The position numbers and the translations under genes were made by a program. From an uncultured Lachnospiraceae bacterium (GTDB lineage Bacteria > Bacillota_A > Clostridia > Lachnospirales > Lachnospiraceae), in contig CATLIP010000099.1 of NCBI GenBank assembly GCA_949957035.1, positions 1 to 8,820 on the forward strand: a DNA stretch of 8,820 nt. The letters run 5' to 3'. Below the pieces are notes generated by a model, which searched no databases, was not told where the DNA came from, and saw only the letters and a program-made list of their open reading frames with translations. Below are positions 5,794-8,820 of this stretch, piece after piece. Within the stretch, counting starts at the first letter, position 1. Each line of letters opens with the position of its first letter.

Positions 5794-6147
5794 ATGCCGG
5801 GAATCAGGGAAGAAATGATGGTGTTTCTGTCGGCAGTGGTGTCCGGTGCAATTGTGAGGCTCGTCTATCAGTGCATTCGTTGTTTTCGCAGGATTGTCAG
5901 CCATACCCTTGCTGCAATCGGCATTGAGGATATGATTTTCTGGCTGGGTTCTGCTATCTATATGTTTGTGCAGATTTACCATACAAGCGATGGTAGTATT
6001 CGTTGGTATTTTATACTAGGTGTTGGGCTTGGAGTGATTTTGATGTGGGTTTTTCTAGGCAGGGAGGAAAAACTGCTCAAAAAGATTTACGGCAGGAAAG
6101 AAAAAGATTTGCGTCAAGGACTTGATAAAAAAGAAGAAAAAAGTTAA
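5794..6147 (+). CDS. yabQ: Spore cortex protein YabQ
   Basis: A 117-residue membrane protein of the YabQ family. About three hydrophobic segments can be seen: residues 8-27, 44-63 (IEDMIFWLGSAIYMFVQIYH) and 71-88, followed by a highly charged cytoplasmic tail of Lys and Glu. The loop DGSIRWY before the last segment is characteristic. Bacillus YabQ localises to the forespore-surrounding membrane and is needed for cortex formation. ATG 5794 is preferred because AGGTG lies 5 bases upstream and the helices begin right after; an upstream in-frame ATG at 5713 lies inside yabP and would add a Ser/Arg-rich stretch with no family likeness. It is four bases from the yabP stop, so the two are probably coupled. 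Confidence 0.88.
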   Translation: MPGIREEMMVFLSAVVSGAIVRLVYQCIRCFRRIVSHTLAAIGIEDMIFWLGSAIYMFVQIYHTSDGSIRWYFILGVGLGVILMWVFLGREEKLLKKIYGRKEKDLRQGLDKKEEKS

Positions 6148-6211
6148 GATAGGAATGAAATAAGGGTGAGTATAACGGGCAGGGGCGCCTGTGAATAAGG
6201 GTGAAAATTAT

Positions 6212-6535
6212 ATGGGTGATACAAAGAGGAGACGTCCGAAGAGGCATCGCAAGAGACGTATGCAGCGTCATAAGAGGAGCGTGCTGGCGGTCAGCGCGGT
6301 CGTTATGCTTTTGTTTGCGGTTGTGTCGGTTAATAGTATTTCGCTTAAGTCCAAGGAGAAGGAGTACTTAGGGCAGGAGCAGGATTTGGAACAGCAGATT
6401 GAGGAAGAGAAAGCGCGCGCCGAAGAGATTGAGGAGCTTCGTGAGTACGTGGGAACAGACCAGTATGTGGAAGACGTTGCGCGGGAGAAACTGGGGTTAG
6501 TTCACGAGAACGAGATTATACTGAAAGAAAAATAA
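6212..6535 (+). CDS. divIC: Septum formation initiator DivIC/FtsB
   Basis: A 107-residue bitopic division protein: a strongly basic cytoplasmic N-terminus (residues 1-22, mostly Arg/Lys), one membrane helix at about 23-43, then a Glu-rich coiled coil at about 46-80. The family ending comes next, around DQYVEDVAREKLGLVHENEI (83-102). DivIC forms a complex with FtsL and DivIB that activates septal wall synthesis. ATG 6212 is chosen because AAGGGTG (6197-6203) is 8 bases upstream; GTG 6191 in the same frame also has a possible site (CAGGGG) and would add seven residues. The gene lies between yabQ and spoIIE as in Bacillus, but the yabR gene found between divIC and spoIIE there is absent. It is followed by a terminator. 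Confidence 0.88.
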   Translation: MGDTKRRRPKRHRKRRMQRHKRSVLAVSAVVMLLFAVVSVNSISLKSKEKEYLGQEQDLEQQIEEEKARAEEIEELREYVGTDQYVEDVAREKLGLVHENEIILKEK

Positions 6536-6547
6536 TGGACAGAGGAT

Positions 6548-6590
6548 AAGCTTTAGGATGTGTTCCTAAGGCTTTTTATTTTTTATTTTT
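6548..6590 (+). terminator. Intrinsic terminator after divIC
   Basis: AAGCTTTAGG (6548-6557) pairs with CCTAAGGCTT (6565-6574), ten pairs with one G-U, around a 7-base loop. A T-rich run broken by single As extends to 6590. It closes the rqcP-yabP-yabQ-divIC unit before spoIIE. Confidence 0.85.
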
Positions 6591-6630
6591 TGAAAATTAT
6601 GTCTGAAAACCGTTGAAAGGGGAGCAAAGA

Positions 6631-8034
6631 ATGGTGGAAATAAAGGAAAAGACGGCATTTATCAATCCATATGTCGTACAGATGGACAAGTTTGCGGATT
6701 CTTTGGTGCATTTGTCAAAAACATTTCTTACATTGGAGGATTATAAGGGAACATTTTCCAAGGATGAGGTCGAGGAGATGTTCCAGAAGGTTACGGATAA
6801 GGTTTGTGAGAATTGCGAAAAGCGGGAATGGTGCATGGGGGAGAACAGGCTGCATACATATCAGATGTTATATGAGATTCTCTGTACGGTTGAGGATTTC
6901 GGCGCAGAGCTGAGTGTGGAATTGAAACGGAGTCTGCAGAAGCGCTGTATCAGGGCACCCAGATTTTTACGGGAGACCCTGGAGACCTTTGAGAATGCCA
7001 AGAAGATTATGATGTGGAATAACAAGATTGTGGAGAATCGGGAAGGGTATGCGCAGCAGCTAAACCGTTTTGCGGAAATGATTCAGCATACGACGCGAGA
7101 GCTGGACGCAGGAATTTTTGAGGACGAGCATCTGGAAAAGCGGTTAAAGACCCAACTTCGCAAAGGCGGGGCCAGAATGTTGTCCTCTGTATTCTATATG
7201 ACGGCCCAGGGAAAATATGAGATACATCTGACGGTAAAATCCATGAAGGGGCATATGATTGCAACCAAGGAGCTGGCGTCTGTCGTGGGATCTTGTACAG
7301 GCAGGACGATGACTCCCCAAATGGGGGAACGTCCTCTTGTGGGGGAGGAGTATTGTACGGTGGCATGCGTGGAGAGCGCCAGATACCATACGCTTCAGGG
7401 AGTGGCAAAGATTGGGAAGGGGTGTGCGAAGATTTCTGGGGATACCTTTCTCATGACGGACCTTCCGGGGGGAAAAAAGGGGATTGCCCTGTCAGACGGC
7501 ATGGGTTCCGGGGAAGAAGCCTTCAAGGAGAGCAAGATGGTGGTGGAGATGTTAGAAGAGCTTTTAGAAGCGGGATTTCCCGTCACAATGGCAATCCAAC
7601 TGATGAATACGGCGTTGGTGATTGCCCGGGAGGAGGTGCGGTTTTCCACGATTGACGCCAGTCTGTTCGATTTGTACAGCGGAACCTGTGAGTTTGTCAA
7701 GGCGGGAGCTTCTACTACATTTATCAAAAGGAAGAGCGAGGTGGAGACGATTACTTCTACGTCGCTACCTGTGGGGGTAATCCGGGAGCTGGAGCTAGAG
7801 CCTGTAAAGAGGCAGCTTGAGTCGGGGGATTATGTGATTATGGTGACGGACGGTGTATTAGACGCCTTGCCCGTAGGGGAACAGGAGACACTGATGCGGA
7901 AATTTATAAAGGATGCAGATATTGTGAATCCGAAGGAACTGGCGCATCATATTCTGGAACAGGTATTGGCATGGACGGAGGAGGCGCCTGTGGATGATAT
8001 GACGGTGCTGGTGATTGGAATATGGAAACTGTAA
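6631..8034 (+). CDS. spoIIE: SpoIIE-type PP2C phosphatase lacking the membrane domain
   Basis: SpoIIE dephosphorylates SpoIIAA, which releases sigma-F in the forespore at the start of compartment-specific expression. Here the product is 467 residues against about 827 in Bacillus. It contains the cysteine motif CENCEKREWC at 59-68 and the helical regulatory region (to about residue 240). The C-terminal PP2C domain then has metal-binding LSDGMGSGEEA (D289), VTDGVLDA (D407) and PVDDMTV (D455/D456), all intact. The roughly ten membrane helices that open Bacillus SpoIIE are missing, and no hydrophobic segment is seen. ATG 6631 follows AAGGGGAG (6617-6624) by 6 bases; TTG 6613 is less likely. The 95 bases upstream hold a terminator and no remnant of a membrane domain. 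No clear promoter was found. Position between divIC and tilS supports orthology. Confidence 0.9.
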   Translation: MVEIKEKTAFINPYVVQMDKFADSLVHLSKTFLTLEDYKGTFSKDEVEEMFQKVTDKVCENCEKREWCMGENRLHTYQMLYEILCTVEDFGAELSVELKRSLQKRCIRAPRFLRETLETFENAKKIMMWNNKIVENREGYAQQLNRFAEMIQHTTRELDAGIFEDEHLEKRLKTQLRKGGARMLSSVFYMTAQGKYEIHLTVKSMKGHMIATKELASVVGSCTGRTMTPQMGERPLVGEEYCTVACVESARYHTLQGVAKIGKGCAKISGDTFLMTDLPGGKKGIALSDGMGSGEEAFKESKMVVEMLEELLEAGFPVTMAIQLMNTALVIAREEVRFSTIDASLFDLYSGTCEFVKAGASTTFIKRKSEVETITSTSLPVGVIRELELEPVKRQLESGDYVIMVTDGVLDALPVGEQETLMRKFIKDADIVNPKELAHHILEQVLAWTEEAPVDDMTVLVIGIWKL

Positions 8035-8153
8035 AGCCGGTAAGATTATTTTTTGATATGTAAAATACTTGCTTTTTACAAAAGATTTATATATATTTAT
8101 TACAATGTTTTCTATATTAATATGTATACAGAACTAAGCAGAAGGATAAATTT
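8035..8153 (+). promoter_or_regulatory. AT-rich intergenic region with candidate tilS promoter
   Basis: The gap is very AT-rich. TTGCTT (8069-8074) and TATATT (8092-8097, 5/6) are 17 bases apart and could form a sigma-A promoter; TTTACA at 8075-8080 is another possible -35. A 7-bp AT hairpin (8059-8065 with 8074-8080) lacks a T-run, so no convincing terminator follows spoIIE. A perfect ATATTAATAT palindrome lies at 8113-8122. Confidence 0.3.
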
Positions 8154-8820
8154 ATGTATCAGCGGGTAAAAGAATATATCCGGCGTTATCAGATGTTGGA
8201 TGAAAAGGATAGGGTAATAGCAGGCGTATCGGGAGGTGCAGATTCCATATGCCTTCTTTTCATGCTTATAGAGTTAAGCCGGGAGGCAGGATTTTCTGTA
8301 GTTGCCGTACATGTGCACCATGGGCTGAGGGGAGACTCGGCAGATGAGGATGCGGCATATGTGGAGGAGGTATGTGAGGAACAAGGGGTGGAGCTACGTA
8401 TATTTCATGAGGATGTGAGAGGATATGCAAGGGCAAACGGTCTGACACTGGAAGAGGCGGGGAGGGATGTCCGGCGGGAAATATTTCTCAAGGTGTTAGA
8501 AGAGGCAGGCGGCACGAAGATTGCGCTTGCCCACCATCAGAATGACAATGCGGAGACGCTGGTCTGGAATCTATGCCGGGGGTGCGGGCTTCGGGGGCTT
8601 GGAGGGATTGCGCCGGCCGCCGGGGTCTGGATTCGTCCTCTTTTATGCCTGAAAAGGGAGGAAATTGAATCATATCTTGAAAATCGGGGAATATCTTATT
8701 GTACGGACGAGTCAAACCTTACGGATGATTATACAAGGAATCGGATTCGCAGTCATGTGATACCATATCTTGAGGAGCAGGTCAACAGCCAGGCAGTTTT
8801 TCATATGGCGGAAACTATGG
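8154..8820 (+). CDS. tilS: tRNA(Ile)-lysidine synthase TilS, N-terminal part
   Basis: TilS attaches lysine to C34 of the minor tRNA-Ile with anticodon CAU, using ATP, so that it reads AUA and is charged with isoleucine. The first 222 residues are present; the gene runs off the right edge. The N-type ATP-pyrophosphatase loop GVSGGADS covers 24-31. VHVHHGLRGDSADEDAAYV at 52-70, ALAHHQNDNAETL at 124-136 with RGCGLRGLGGI, and the RPLLCLKREEI / DESNLTDDYTRNRIR blocks at 161-171 and 185-199 complete the catalytic domain. AGAAGGA (8140-8146) stands 7 bases before the ATG. In Bacillus tilS also follows spoIIE and precedes hprT and ftsH. The missing part should hold the tRNA-binding C-terminal domains. 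Confidence 0.95.
   Translation, partial: MYQRVKEYIRRYQMLDEKDRVIAGVSGGADSICLLFMLIELSREAGFSVVAVHVHHGLRGDSADEDAAYVEEVCEEQGVELRIFHEDVRGYARANGLTLEEAGRDVRREIFLKVLEEAGGTKIALAHHQNDNAETLVWNLCRGCGLRGLGGIAPAAGVWIRPLLCLKREEIESYLENRGISYCTDESNLTDDYTRNRIRSHVIPYLEEQVNSQAVFHMAETM

Noticed and set aside
8059..8080. Possible terminator after spoIIE
   Set aside because: The stem is only seven AT-rich pairs and is followed by AAAGA rather than a T-run.
1..8820. A hidden novel defence, mobile or biosynthetic system
   Set aside because: All long frames with family motifs are core Clostridia genes in a conserved order; no transposase, integrase, CRISPR repeat, toxin-antitoxin pair or att-like repeat was seen on either strand.

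Overview
The window looks like the chromosome of a spore-forming Clostridia, most likely a Lachnospiraceae. The evidence is the gene order HU - rqcP - yabP - yabQ - divIC - spoIIE - tilS, which is the Firmicute sporulation/division neighbourhood seen around Bacillus yabO-yabP-yabQ-divIC-spoIIE-tilS. The CotS-like coat protein, strong Shine-Dalgarno sites and Gram-positive promoter spacing agree with this. Assignments come from reading motifs; no database search was run.

Layout. Bases 1-61 (minus strand) hold the first 20 codons of a probable spmA, transcribed leftward. The 62-333 gap contains its candidate sigma-E promoter, a candidate sigma-A promoter for the rightward genes, and a foldable element at 201-287. 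Then come cca (334-1704, tRNA CCA addition), a CotS-like coat pseudokinase (1769-2782) behind a very good sigma-E-type promoter, and a 577-residue alpha-phosphoglucomutase (2827-4560) with its own sigma-A promoter. HU (4747-5022) follows, behind phased A-tracts, a near-consensus sigma-A promoter overlapped by a perfect palindrome, and a leader hairpin; it ends at a strong intrinsic terminator (5114-5154).

The next cluster is rqcP (5216-5455), yabP (5505-5789), yabQ (5794-6147) and divIC (6212-6535), closed by a second terminator (6548-6590). A sigma-E-type promoter lies at the rqcP/yabP junction, so yabP-yabQ can be switched on in the mother cell while rqcP and divIC are vegetative. spoIIE (6631-8034) follows and encodes only a regulatory plus PP2C phosphatase protein without the N-terminal membrane domain. 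After an AT-rich gap, tilS (8154 to the right edge) is cut by the window end.

How the genes fit together: four or five genes serve sporulation (spmA, cotS-like, yabP, yabQ, spoIIE). Three of those units have promoters resembling the sigma-E consensus (kmATATT, 14 bp, CATACAnT). The rest are housekeeping: tRNA maturation (cca, tilS), ribosome quality control (rqcP), nucleoid (HU), division (divIC) and UDP-glucose supply (phosphoglucomutase). I see no mobile element, CRISPR array, phage gene, tRNA or rRNA. No gene-free stretch exceeds 300 bases. The most unusual points are the membrane-less SpoIIE, the coat pseudokinase with altered catalytic residues, the structured cca leader and the HU control region. 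I found no clear evidence for a wholly new multi-gene system.
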